Assembly (NCBI GenBank): GCA_947452535.1
Contig: CANGCM010000016.1
Location: 1-35,707, forward strand
Length of the DNA stretch: 35,707 bases
Direction: 5' to 3'
Source: Burkholderiaceae bacterium
Lineage (GTDB): Bacteria; Pseudomonadota; Gammaproteobacteria; Burkholderiales; Burkholderiaceae
Shown here: positions 24,545-32,212 of the stretch, piece by piece
How positions within the stretch are numbered: the stretch's first letter is position 1
Layout: every line of letters starts with the position of its first letter
Notes under the pieces: model-generated
Told to the model about the DNA's origin: nothing
The model's input: only the letters and a program-made list of their open reading frames with translations
Database searches by the model: none
Translations under genes and position numbers: made by a program

Positions 24545-25422
24545 TAGTCGCGCATGTCAGGGGGTGCGTTTAAGTTCTTCCTAAAGCCATCTAAATAGTC
24601 CTCTAGAGCAGCCTTATTTTGCAATCTAAATTTCTGGAAGTCTGGTTTACGACCTTCCAAGAATGCATTCATTCCCTCTAAACTTTCCTCGGAGCCCCAA
24701 ACATGAGCAAGCAATTCCATACCATGCTGCCATGATGCATAGAGCTGATCAGATTCGAAATTCAAACTCTTCTTCGTCATGCGAAGAGTTTGTGAACTAT
24801 TACTCTTGATAGTTTCGCACCATTCTAGGGTCTCTTTCAATAGATCAGCCTCAGGCACGCACTTATTAATTAAGCCAATTCTCTCAGCCTCTTTAGCCTC
24901 AAATCGCTTTGCCAAAAAGATCATTTCGCGTGCAATGCGCTCACCGACAATGCGCGGTAGGTATTGAGTAGCGCCCACAGTAGGACAAGCGCCTACTTTT
25001 GCACCGGTTTGACCAAAGACGGATTTTTCTGAACCGATGACCAGATCGCACCACAATGCTAATTCATGACCGCCGCCCACACACCAGCCATTCACCATGG
25101 CGATCACAGGAATCGGAATACCACGAATGGCCATCGCCAATCCCAACATACGGTCATTCCACATTGCCCCATTGGTAAAAGTCAGGCGCTTCATCGCATA
25201 AAAGTCACCACCTGCTGAAAAAGCCTTATCACCAGCACCAGTAAAGACTACGCAAGCGATTGATGGGTCTTCCCTGGTCAATCTCACTGCATCAATCATT
25301 TCGTCAAGCGTTTGCTCTCTAAATGCGTTCAATACCCTTGGGCGATTAATGGTGATCCATGCTACTTGATCTTTCACCTCAAATAGAATGTCTTTGTACG
25401 GCTTTTCTGGTTTGATACTCAT
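24544..25422 (-). CDS. Enoyl-CoA hydratase/isomerase (crotonase) family protein
   Basis: A 292-residue crotonase-fold enzyme acting on an acyl-CoA. The oxyanion-hole segments are FSAGGDFYAMK (68-78) and NGWCVGGGHELAL (111-123). FGQTGAKVGACPTVG and YLPRIVGERIAREM (136-167) resemble the MenB/BadI branch, whose members close or hydrolytically open rings on CoA esters; a C-C bond-cleaving role is possible but not proven. I start it at ATG 25422, five bases after GGAG; GTG directly before it is too close to the ribosome site. It is the first gene of the operon with the CoA-transferase, Bug 8 and the D-tartrate dehydratase-like enzyme, and it has a candidate promoter 73 bases upstream. Confidence 0.9.
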   Translation of the reverse strand: MSIKPEKPYKDILFEVKDQVAWITINRPRVLNAFREQTLDEMIDAVRLTREDPSIACVVFTGAGDKAFSAGGDFYAMKRLTFTNGAMWNDRMLGLAMAIRGIPIPVIAMVNGWCVGGGHELALWCDLVIGSEKSVFGQTGAKVGACPTVGATQYLPRIVGERIAREMIFLAKRFEAKEAERIGLINKCVPEADLLKETLEWCETIKSNSSQTLRMTKKSLNFESDQLYASWQHGMELLAHVWGSEESLEGMNAFLEGRKPDFQKFRLQNKAALEDYLDGFRKNLNAPPDMRD

Positions 25423-25494
25423 CACATCTCCATTACTTTTGTTGTCTTACTATTGATATTTGAATAAATTTAGACTGATTTATTTGCTCGGGAA

Positions 25495-25523
25495 ATCATA
25501 CCTAAAAATACTGACTACGTCGA
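25495..25523 (-). promoter_or_regulatory. Candidate sigma-70 promoter of the crotonase operon
   Basis: On the minus strand, TCGACG (25518-25523, four of six matches to TTGACA) and TATGAT (25495-25500, five of six matches to TATAAT) are separated by exactly 17 bases. This lies in the 152-base gap before the crotonase start at 25422. The gap is otherwise AT-rich with no other structure I can name. The prediction rests on consensus match alone. Confidence 0.4.
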
Positions 25524-25577
25524 AAATTTCTTTTGAGATGTTCGGATAAGTTTGTCTAGCACGAGAATCTCAATTTA

Positions 25578-26555
25578 TTAATTAACGACCATGCCAGATT
25601 CCTTCACGATTATTGCAGCGGCGGCCATCTCATCGCGAACCATTTGATCAAATTTGTTCGGTGCCATGAGCATCGGCTCTGCACCTAACTTATCAAGCTG
25701 CGCCACTACAGCAGGACTTTTCATTACCTGAATAATCTGGGCATTCATTTTGTCAATAATGGGCTTTGGGGTCTTTGATGGCGCAAACATACCAACCCAA
25801 AAAATATAAGAGGAATTAGGGATACCCATTTCGACAGTGGTTGGGACTTCTGGCAAAGTGCTGGAGCGTTTGCTAGAACCGACCGCTAGAGCTTGTAATT
25901 TTCCATCCTTAATGAGCGGCAATGCCGAGACAATGGGGGAGAAAAACCAATCTATACGACCAGCCATTACATCGGTAATAGCATCTGGCGTTCCTCTATA
26001 CGGTATGTGCTTTGCATTAATTTTTGCTGCTAGTTTAAATTTTTCAGCATTCATATGCGTAGCAGAACCATTACCTGCCGATGCATAATTTTTTGCGCCT
26101 GGCTCAGCCAAAGCCTTGCTAACTAAATCAGCCAACGATTTATAGCCAGCCGACGGGGATGTTACTAAAACATTCGGTAATTGCGCCAAGGAAGTAACTC
26201 CAGCGAAGTCCTTTAGCGTGTCGTATGACAAACCAGGATACAAAGATGGATTTACTACGTGACCTGAGGACTGAATTAAGAATGTATAGCCATCAGGATT
26301 AGATTTGGCCACAATTCCAGCACCAATAGTGCCGCCTGCACCAGGTTTGTTTTCAACGAAGATGGAGGCCCCCAAAGAATCGGCAAGCTTATTAGCCAGT
26401 ATTCGCGCTATGACATCCGTACCGCTTCCAGGGGTGAAGGGAACAATAAAGCGGATAGTTTGACCCTTAGGCCATGCTTCTTGAGCATGAGCAACAGTCA
26501 ACATTGGCGCAAAAGAAGCAAGGAGAAAAATAAAATTCAAGTATATTTTTTTCAT
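25578..26555 (-). CDS. Bug-family TTT substrate-binding protein 9
   Basis: A 325-residue periplasmic receptor with leader MKKIYLNFIFLLASF ending at VAHAQ (about residue 25). ATG 26555 is preceded by GGAG at ten bases and gives a normal leader; an upstream in-frame TTG at 26579 adds eight residues and has no ribosome site. The ligand loop is TPGSGTD with Asp47, with Ser in place of the second Gly of PGG. Other marks are FVENKPGAGGTIG, NPDGYTFLI, SAGNGSATHMNAEKF and PYRGTPDAITDVMAGRID. It closes the operon cupin-MDR-SDR-dioxygenase, so an aromatic or ring-cleavage acid is a plausible ligand. Confidence 0.92.
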   Translation of the reverse strand: MKKIYLNFIFLLASFAPMLTVAHAQEAWPKGQTIRFIVPFTPGSGTDVIARILANKLADSLGASIFVENKPGAGGTIGAGIVAKSNPDGYTFLIQSSGHVVNPSLYPGLSYDTLKDFAGVTSLAQLPNVLVTSPSAGYKSLADLVSKALAEPGAKNYASAGNGSATHMNAEKFKLAAKINAKHIPYRGTPDAITDVMAGRIDWFFSPIVSALPLIKDGKLQALAVGSSKRSSTLPEVPTTVEMGIPNSSYIFWVGMFAPSKTPKPIIDKMNAQIIQVMKSPAVVAQLDKLGAEPMLMAPNKFDQMVRDEMAAAAIIVKESGMVVN

Positions 26556-26581
26556 AATCAAAGGACTCCAGTAATTCAAAT

Positions 26582-26929
26582 TTAGATAGACATAACCAAT
26601 AAAACCTTCACTACGGCATTACTTAAATTTTTGAGCTGGCGCTTTTCGCCGGCCAAGAAAATACACGAATCATTTGCATAAAGCTTCGTCTCTGAGCGTT
26701 TTCCATCTGGCGTCTCACAGATAACGGATAGTTCACCTTCTAGAACAAAATAGATCTTTTCGGAAGGAGAACCATCAAGTCCAGTTTGACCACCAGGCTC
26801 AATCACGCTCATTCCCATCCACATTTTTTCAGATGGGCCCACCTCTTTTCCCTGCAATCGAAAGCAAGTCATACCATCGTGATTAGGGGCTTGATAGGTT
26901 TGCGCTTCAATGAACTTTGTGATCTGCAT
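26582..26929 (-). CDS. Small cupin-fold protein lacking metal-binding histidines
   Basis: A 115-residue single-domain cupin. The first cupin motif is recognisable as EPGGQTGLDGSPSEKIYFVLEGELSV (45-70), but the HxH normally between the glycines and the Glu is replaced by GLDGSP; only the Glu of SEKIYFVLEG remains. In the second motif the His is also absent (LAGEKRQLKNLS). The fold is therefore likely without the usual metal site, and an enzymatic dioxygenase role is unlikely; ligand binding or an accessory function is more probable. Clear AGGAA ribosome site. It lies between Bug 9 and the MDR gene with gaps of about 20 to 26 bases. Confidence 0.78.
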   Translation of the reverse strand: MQITKFIEAQTYQAPNHDGMTCFRLQGKEVGPSEKMWMGMSVIEPGGQTGLDGSPSEKIYFVLEGELSVICETPDGKRSETKLYANDSCIFLAGEKRQLKNLSNAVVKVLLVMSI

Positions 26930-26950
26930 GAGATTCCTGGATTTAAAAAT

Positions 26951-27934
26951 TTAAGGCAACTTAAATACAACGCGCTTTGGTGAGCCGCTTAATACCAGAC
27001 GATAGGCTTCTTTGGCTTGCTCTAGTGTAAAGACTTGATCCACAGAAAAAGGTTTGAGTTTTCCACTTTCAAAAGCGGGTTTTAAGGCGTGAAGTAACTT
27101 ACCAGAATCAGTGCAATCCATCGCAAGAGTATCTATCCCAACATAAGTATGCATTCCACGATAAAAAGCAAAAATATCAAAGGGAATTGCGCGATCTTGA
27201 GTGGCAATAAAAATTTGTACGCCACCTTTAGCCAGTGATTTATTGGCTGCCTCAAAATAGGGACTGCCAACGGTGTTGTAAATAATATTTCCACCTTTTT
27301 GGCCACTGAGATCTCGAATGCTGGTAGCCAATTCATCGGGAGATAGATTGGATGCATTAATCACACTCACAGGCGTACAGGAGTATCCCTCTAATTGAGC
27401 GCTACGCTGAACAGCAATGACTTGGGCACCCAACATGCTTGCTATTTGAACGGCGGCCTGCCCTACTTTGCCATTTGCACCCATTACTACAACCGTCATA
27501 CCTGCTTGCGGAAGACCACTACGCAAATATCCCTGATAAGCAGTAACGAAAGGCACCCCGATTGCACCTGCCTCCTCAATGGAGATATTCATGGGGCGCT
27601 CATACAAGGCGGATACTGGAAGACTTAAATAGCTGGCATGAGAACCGTCTCGCGTTATGCCAACGTCACCAGCTGAACCAAAGATTTCTTTTCCAAGCCA
27701 TTCTGAAGGGCCATTGATGACTACCCCCGCAAAATCTCTTCCTGGTGTCCTTGGAAATACGGCCTGAGGCATCAACCCTATAGCCGCTTTAACATCGCTG
27801 GGATTAATTGCAGCTGACTTTACCTCGATTAACGCATGCCCAGGTTGTGGTTTAAATACTTCCTGCTCAACGAGCAATATATTCAAATCATCAATTGAAG
27901 CAGCTTTTTTCTCAACACGTAATGCAAATTTCAT
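26951..27934 (-). CDS. MDR-family NAD(P)H:quinone-oxidoreductase-like dehydrogenase
   Basis: A 327-residue medium-chain dehydrogenase/reductase of the zinc-free quinone oxidoreductase type. It has AINPSDVKAAIG in the catalytic N-terminal domain, TPGRDFAGVV (the G-D segment), AIGVPFVTAYQGYL (about 124-137) and the nucleotide motif VVVMGANGKVGQAAVQIA (148-165). The Cys/His zinc ligands of alcohol dehydrogenases are missing, as expected for this type. It would reduce a quinone or an enone with NAD(P)H. Within an operon that includes a hydroxyquinol-type dioxygenase, a quinone-to-quinol reduction that supplies the ring-cleavage substrate is an attractive but unproven idea. Confidence 0.86.
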   Translation of the reverse strand: MKFALRVEKKAASIDDLNILLVEQEVFKPQPGHALIEVKSAAINPSDVKAAIGLMPQAVFPRTPGRDFAGVVINGPSEWLGKEIFGSAGDVGITRDGSHASYLSLPVSALYERPMNISIEEAGAIGVPFVTAYQGYLRSGLPQAGMTVVVMGANGKVGQAAVQIASMLGAQVIAVQRSAQLEGYSCTPVSVINASNLSPDELATSIRDLSGQKGGNIIYNTVGSPYFEAANKSLAKGGVQIFIATQDRAIPFDIFAFYRGMHTYVGIDTLAMDCTDSGKLLHALKPAFESGKLKPFSVDQVFTLEQAKEAYRLVLSGSPKRVVFKLP

Positions 27935-27964
27935 GCAATCTCTTTTCGAAAATATTTCACAACT

Positions 27965-28726
27965 TTAGAGATGACGACCGCCATCGATCACAATACGCGT
28001 GCCAGTTGAAAATCGTAAATGGGTTACGCATGCCTCTATTGCGGATGCCACATCCTCGGGCGTACCAATCCGCTTGAGTGGCGTAGTAGCTGCAGTCTTG
28101 TCATTAAAGTCAGCGCCGCGACCTGTCACAAAACTTGAATCAACCACACCCGGCGAAACACAAAGCACGCGAATGGCAGGTGCCAAGACCTTGGCCAATG
28201 ATTCACTGACAATATCTAAGCTTGCTTTTGCTGCAACATAAGCCAAATTACTTCCCACTCCTGTAAAGGCAGCAATAGAGGAGACATTCACAATCACTCC
28301 ATCTCCACTTGCCTTTAGCAATGGCTCAAAGGCACGAATTGAAGCAAATACCCCGCGAAAATTTGCCTTCAAAATATCATCGATCAAGTCATCGGTGAGG
28401 TCATGTAAGTTTGCCGCTGGCACTGGCTTTGTAAAACCAGCGGAATTGATCAAAATATCGCAGCGACCCAGACGAGCTTGAACCTCCTTAGCAGCGTTCA
28501 TTAAAGTTGGCGAATCGGTGATCGAGGCATTTAGGCAAAAATGACCTGAACCGTCAAGCAATTGTAATTTTTCCTGCCCTTTTTCTAGAGCGCTTCTACC
28601 AACCAATACACAGGTAGCACCTAAGGTTGCTAAACGCTTGGCTGTTGCAAAGCCAGCTGCGCCATTACCTCCGATGATTACAGCAACTTTGCCCGACAGG
28701 CTATCCCACTTTTGAAATGTACTCAT
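27965..28726 (-). CDS. SDR family oxidoreductase (C)
   Basis: A 253-residue classical SDR. GGNGAAGFATAK (19-30) is the cofactor loop, INSAG (93-97) the structural NNAG equivalent, the catalytic Ser lies in VNVSS (146-150), and Tyr163/Lys167 in YVAAK. The start ATG has AAGG four bases upstream. Unlike SDR A and B it has an ordinary-length cofactor loop, so it comes from another subfamily. It lies 15 bases after the ring-cleavage dioxygenase and 30 bases before the MDR gene. It may act on an alcohol or ketone upstream or downstream of ring cleavage. Confidence 0.88.
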   Translation of the reverse strand: MSTFQKWDSLSGKVAVIIGGNGAAGFATAKRLATLGATCVLVGRSALEKGQEKLQLLDGSGHFCLNASITDSPTLMNAAKEVQARLGRCDILINSAGFTKPVPAANLHDLTDDLIDDILKANFRGVFASIRAFEPLLKASGDGVIVNVSSIAAFTGVGSNLAYVAAKASLDIVSESLAKVLAPAIRVLCVSPGVVDSSFVTGRGADFNDKTAATTPLKRIGTPEDVASAIEACVTHLRFSTGTRIVIDGGRHL

Positions 28727-28741
28727 TGAACCTTAATACTC

Positions 28742-29608
28742 CTATGGAATTGGTGGGGCAGGAAATCTCATCTCCCCGGATTGCAAAACAAAATTATGGA
28801 TTAAATGACAAACTCCAGTGACTGCATCACGAGTAAAGGAGCCAACCAAGTGCTCAGAAACCCCAAATACGGGATCGGAAAGCAAATTCTCATCTGTACC
28901 ATCAAATACCTGCGTGATTAAAACCTTATAGCCTGATTTTGAAATCATGAAATGAATGTGGGCAGGTCGATTCGGGTGACGATCCTGAGCCCTCAGCAAT
29001 TCACCACAAGGGCCATTAGTAGGAACGGGATAGCCAGCAGGTCGAATCGTCTTAAAGAAAAACTTTCCCTCTGCATTAGTTTCAAAACGCCCCCGCAAAT
29101 TCATCTCATCTTGGCTCTGGTCTTGGTTTTCATAAAACCCGAGGGGAGAAGATTGCCAAACATCTACCGTAGCGCCGCTGATTGGCTTGCCGCTCTCATC
29201 CAAAATACATCCACGCACTTCCATTGCCTGCCCACCTAGATTGGTGCGCGAAATATCGTCGCCCCATGCACAGATTGGGGCATTGGCCCGCCAAAATGGT
29301 CCTAGTAGGGCCGCGAATGAAGCGCCACTAGCATCGAGATTATTCATGGTGCTGACTAATGAAGATAGGCCGAGGATATCAGCAGCCAAAACAACCTCAT
29401 TTGTATTCTTACCTGTAGCTTGACCTAGGCCCACTATAAATTGCAATGCTCTCTCAAACTCTGACTCGCTTAGCTGATTCTCGAGAATGAATTCATGTAA
29501 GTGCTTTGTAAGAGAGCTAATTAGTGTTCGTAGGCGTGGATCAGCAGTACGATCCATTGCATCAAGTGCAATATGAAGGATAGATTCTGGACTGGTAATC
29601 AGGGACAC
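28742..29608 (-). CDS. Intradiol ring-cleavage dioxygenase, hydroxyquinol 1,2-dioxygenase type
   Basis: A 288-residue Fe(III) intradiol dioxygenase. The four iron ligands are visible: Tyr159 (GFYENQD), Tyr193 (PAGYPVP), His217 and His219 (RPAHIHF). The N-terminal helical dimerisation domain (about 1-100) and ALLGPFWRANAP linker are as in catechol and hydroxyquinol 1,2-dioxygenases. GFYENQ, the RHPNRPAH stretch and VFDGTDE favour the hydroxyquinol type, which converts 1,2,4-trihydroxybenzene to maleylacetate. No maleylacetate reductase gene is in the window. The start is GTG 29608, after a modest GAGAAAG; no better ATG exists before the conserved region. It is the first gene of the operon ending with Bug 9. 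Confidence 0.9.
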   Translation of the reverse strand: MSLITSPESILHIALDAMDRTADPRLRTLISSLTKHLHEFILENQLSESEFERALQFIVGLGQATGKNTNEVVLAADILGLSSLVSTMNNLDASGASFAALLGPFWRANAPICAWGDDISRTNLGGQAMEVRGCILDESGKPISGATVDVWQSSPLGFYENQDQSQDEMNLRGRFETNAEGKFFFKTIRPAGYPVPTNGPCGELLRAQDRHPNRPAHIHFMISKSGYKVLITQVFDGTDENLLSDPVFGVSEHLVGSFTRDAVTGVCHLIHNFVLQSGEMRFPAPPIP

Positions 29609-29857
29609 TTTTACGCTTTCTCAATCTTGCGGTAAATCAGGAGACATATTAATCAAATGAGAGCCTAGCTCTAGTTATCCGAATAAGTTACAGGTTCCCT
29701 GGGAATATCAACATCTTATTTTTGCTCAATGCAATCTAACATACCGCGAAGAAGAGCATCGTGGAAGGACCTAAGGGATAACCCCGAAAACCCAGCTTCC
29801 TAGGGCTAAATTCAGGGTAAGCTTCAATTATAAAAATAATCGAACTAGAGAGACAAA
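29609..29857. promoter_or_regulatory. Divergent intergenic region between dioxygenase and NHL genes
   Basis: This is the longest gap in the window (249 bases) and separates two divergent operons. It holds two perfect short inverted repeats: AGAGC-CTA-GCTCT (29660-29672) and TTCCC-T-GGGAA (29695-29705). The second abuts a minus-strand TTGATA (29706-29711) that could serve as a -35 for the dioxygenase gene, though no good -10 follows. Toward the NHL gene the sequence becomes AT-rich (about 29825-29840). I see no gene or RNA in it. Confidence 0.4.
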
Positions 29858-30949
29858 ATGAGTCAAATGATTCGTTATGGGCTGCTGTTTTTATTGCTAT
29901 CCATGACTGGAGGCGCCTATTCACAAGCTCAGCCAGCCCTGAAGGCCCCCCAATATAAAGTCGATCCATATTGGCCTAAAGCACTCCCCAATAATTGGAT
30001 TTTGGGGCAAGTGGCAGGTGTGGCGACAGATAAAAATGATCATGTTTGGATTATTCATCGCCCCCTGACCATCAGCGATGATGAGAAAGGGGCCACTCTC
30101 AATCCTAGAAGGTCAAAATGCTGTATTCCAGCTCCACCCGTGCTGGAGTTCGATAAAAATGGGAACTTGCTGCAAGCTTGGGGAGGTGCCGGGAGCGGTT
30201 ATGACTGGCCCCAGAATGAACACGGGATCTACATCGACCCCAATGGCAATGTGTGGGTGGGGGGTAATGCTCAGACAGACCACATGGTCTTGAAATTTAC
30301 CCAGCAAGGAAAATTTTTATTACAAATTGGATCCCCCGGCGCAAGCCTCGGTAGTAATGACAAAACCCAGCTTGGGCGCCCGGCCCACATGAATGTCGAT
30401 CCTATCGCCAATGAGATTTATATTGCCGATGGCTACCTAAATAAACGCGTCATTGTTTTCGATTCAAACAATGGAACTTATAAACGCCATTGGGGGGCTT
30501 ACGGAAGTGTGCCTAGTGATGAAAAAATGGCTAGCTTTAACTCAACCTCGCCTCAATTTTCCAATCCAGTACATTGCGTTCGCCTCATGAAAGACAATAC
30601 CGTCTTTGTATGTGATCGAGCAAATAATCGCATTCAAGTTTTTGAAAAAAGTGGGAAGTTCATTCGTGAAATCGCTTACGAAACTGATACCAAAGGTTCG
30701 GGCTCTGTCTGGGATTTAATTCCATCTGATGCCAGTCAAAAATTTATCCTGATTGCCGATGGCACGAATAATGAAGTCACGGTGATGGCACGAGATACAG
30801 GTCAGAAGGTCGGTTCGTTTGGCAGGAGCGGTAGAAATGCTGGCGAATTTCACTGGGTACATAACATTGCAGTAGATTCTGAAGGCAGTGTCTATACCAC
30901 TGAGGTAGATACCGGTAAGCGTGCCCAACGATTTATTAAGACCAAATAA
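29858..30949 (+). CDS. Secreted NHL-repeat beta-propeller protein
   Basis: A 363-residue protein with a Sec signal peptide (MSQMIRYGLLFLLLSM, cleavage near YSQA at 21-24) followed by NHL-type propeller blades. Repeated units include GIYIDPNGNVWV, MNVDPIANEIYIADGY, TVFVCDRANNRIQVF, FILIADGTNNEVTVM and NIAVDSEGSVYTTEV. The fold resembles peptidyl-alpha-hydroxyglycine alpha-amidating lyase-like propellers, but bacterial proteins of this type have no settled function; binding or a lyase or lactonase-like activity in the periplasm is possible. It begins a plus-strand unit with the Tat-exported amidohydrolase, Bug 10 and an IPMDH-like enzyme. GAGAG precedes the ATG. Confidence 0.83.
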   Translation: MSQMIRYGLLFLLLSMTGGAYSQAQPALKAPQYKVDPYWPKALPNNWILGQVAGVATDKNDHVWIIHRPLTISDDEKGATLNPRRSKCCIPAPPVLEFDKNGNLLQAWGGAGSGYDWPQNEHGIYIDPNGNVWVGGNAQTDHMVLKFTQQGKFLLQIGSPGASLGSNDKTQLGRPAHMNVDPIANEIYIADGYLNKRVIVFDSNNGTYKRHWGAYGSVPSDEKMASFNSTSPQFSNPVHCVRLMKDNTVFVCDRANNRIQVFEKSGKFIREIAYETDTKGSGSVWDLIPSDASQKFILIADGTNNEVTVMARDTGQKVGSFGRSGRNAGEFHWVHNIAVDSEGSVYTTEVDTGKRAQRFIKTK

Positions 30950-31038
30950 ATTAAATAGCAGTAAGACCTTAGTTTTTTATCAACACTGTTTCATTTAGCT
31001 TTAAAGATTGCACCCCAAACCCCCAAAAGGAGCCTTAC

Positions 31039-32136
31039 ATGAACAATCGCAGATCATTTCTCAAGACATCTGGCAAAGCACTAGGTGGACTATTTTTTTG
31101 TGGCTGTGGTTTAGCCCATGCATCAGACCCCATGGGCGGGAAACGCAAACGGATTACCCCGGTTTTTATTAACGGTAAGCGCATTAAAACGATTGATGTT
31201 CACGCACACTGCATGTTTCAAGATGCCATCGATCTCATGGGCGATGAAGCTAAATCAGTCCCACCGCCAACTAAAGGCGTTGCAGAACATTTTATCAAAA
31301 TTGATGAGCGCATTAAGGCAATGGAGGCGCAAGGCATTGATATGCAAGTGCTCAGTATCAACCCCTTCTGGTACCGCAAAGATAAAGATACTGCCGCAGA
31401 AATCTGTCGCCTCAATAATCTTCACCTCGCTGAACTTTGCGCGATGAGGCCGGATAAATTTGCCGCCTTTGCGTCACTCACAATGCAGTTTCCTGAATTA
31501 GCAGTAGAGCAACTTGAAAATGCAGTCAAAAAACAAGGCTTACGCGGGGCTGCAATTGGGGGCAGCGTTTTAGGGCAAGACTTTTCGGATCCTAAATACC
31601 ATCCAGTATTGGCAAAAGCCCAGGAGCTAGGCGTCACACTGTTTATTCATCCTCAAAGTACCCCTCAGCTAGCTCAGCGCTTTAAAGGGAACGGGTGGAT
31701 GTCTAATGTGATCGGCAACCCGCTTGACACAACCATTGCTCTTCAGCATCTTATTTATGAGGGTGTACTTGATAAATTCCCATCCTTAAAAGTATTGGCC
31801 GCGCATGGAGGAGGCTTCTTGGGATCCTATGCTCCTCGCATGGATCACAGCTGCTTTGTCTCACCCCAAAATTGTGATCCTAATATTGTGCTCAAAAAGA
31901 AACCTACTGAGTATCTCAGCCAGCTGTATTTCGACTCACTCGTGTTCACGCCAGAAGCCTTGAAGTATTTGGTTTCTCAAGTGGGCGCCAGTCAAGTTGT
32001 CATTGGTACTGACCATCCCATCCCATGGGAAGAGTTTCCAGTTGAACATGTCATGGCAACGCCCGGATTAAGCAATGCAGATCGCATCGGAATCCTTGGT
32101 GGTAATGCTGCACGTTTACTGAACCTGAAGCCCTAA
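31039..32136 (+). CDS. Tat-exported ACMSD-like amidohydrolase/decarboxylase
   Basis: A 365-residue amidohydrolase-superfamily protein of the ACMSD group, which decarboxylates aromatic or muconic acids by a zinc-dependent non-oxidative mechanism. Probable metal and catalytic residues are His55 and His57 (IDVHAHC), His204 (FIHPQS), His256 (AAHGGG) and Asp325 (IGTDHPIPW). The N-terminus is a twin-arginine signal (NRRSFLKTSG, then GLFFCGCGLAHAS), so the folded metalloenzyme is probably exported to the periplasm, unusual for a group known mainly from cytoplasmic enzymes. AAGGAG lies six bases before the ATG. Hydrolase and decarboxylase roles cannot be separated by sequence. It lies upstream of Bug 10. 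Confidence 0.87.
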   Translation: MNNRRSFLKTSGKALGGLFFCGCGLAHASDPMGGKRKRITPVFINGKRIKTIDVHAHCMFQDAIDLMGDEAKSVPPPTKGVAEHFIKIDERIKAMEAQGIDMQVLSINPFWYRKDKDTAAEICRLNNLHLAELCAMRPDKFAAFASLTMQFPELAVEQLENAVKKQGLRGAAIGGSVLGQDFSDPKYHPVLAKAQELGVTLFIHPQSTPQLAQRFKGNGWMSNVIGNPLDTTIALQHLIYEGVLDKFPSLKVLAAHGGGFLGSYAPRMDHSCFVSPQNCDPNIVLKKKPTEYLSQLYFDSLVFTPEALKYLVSQVGASQVVIGTDHPIPWEEFPVEHVMATPGLSNADRIGILGGNAARLLNLKP

Positions 32137-32153
32137 TATTTAGCTGTATTGCA

Positions 32154-32179
32154 CACCCTAGGGCTTTTGCTCTAGGGTG
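32154..32179 (+). terminator. Hairpin after the ACMSD-like gene
   Basis: An 11-base-pair stem (32154-32164 with 32169-32179, one G-T pair) closes on a TTTT loop: CACCCTAGGGC and GCTCTAGGGTG. It starts 18 bases after the amidohydrolase stop and ends 33 bases before the Bug 10 ATG. No T-run follows, so it may be an attenuating or mRNA-stabilising structure rather than a complete intrinsic terminator. Confidence 0.5.
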
Positions 32180-32212
32180 AAGTATTGCCACCTTATCGCA
32201 GAGTTAATTAAT

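Noticed and set aside
29736..29969. Small minus-strand open frame across the NHL promoter region
   Set aside because: It overlaps the signal peptide region of the NHL gene on the other strand, has no ribosome site or recognisable domain, and is best explained by chance.
30960..30985. Possible terminator after the NHL gene (short TAAG/CTTA stem followed by a T-run)
   Set aside because: The stem is only four base pairs with a tiny loop, too weak to call.
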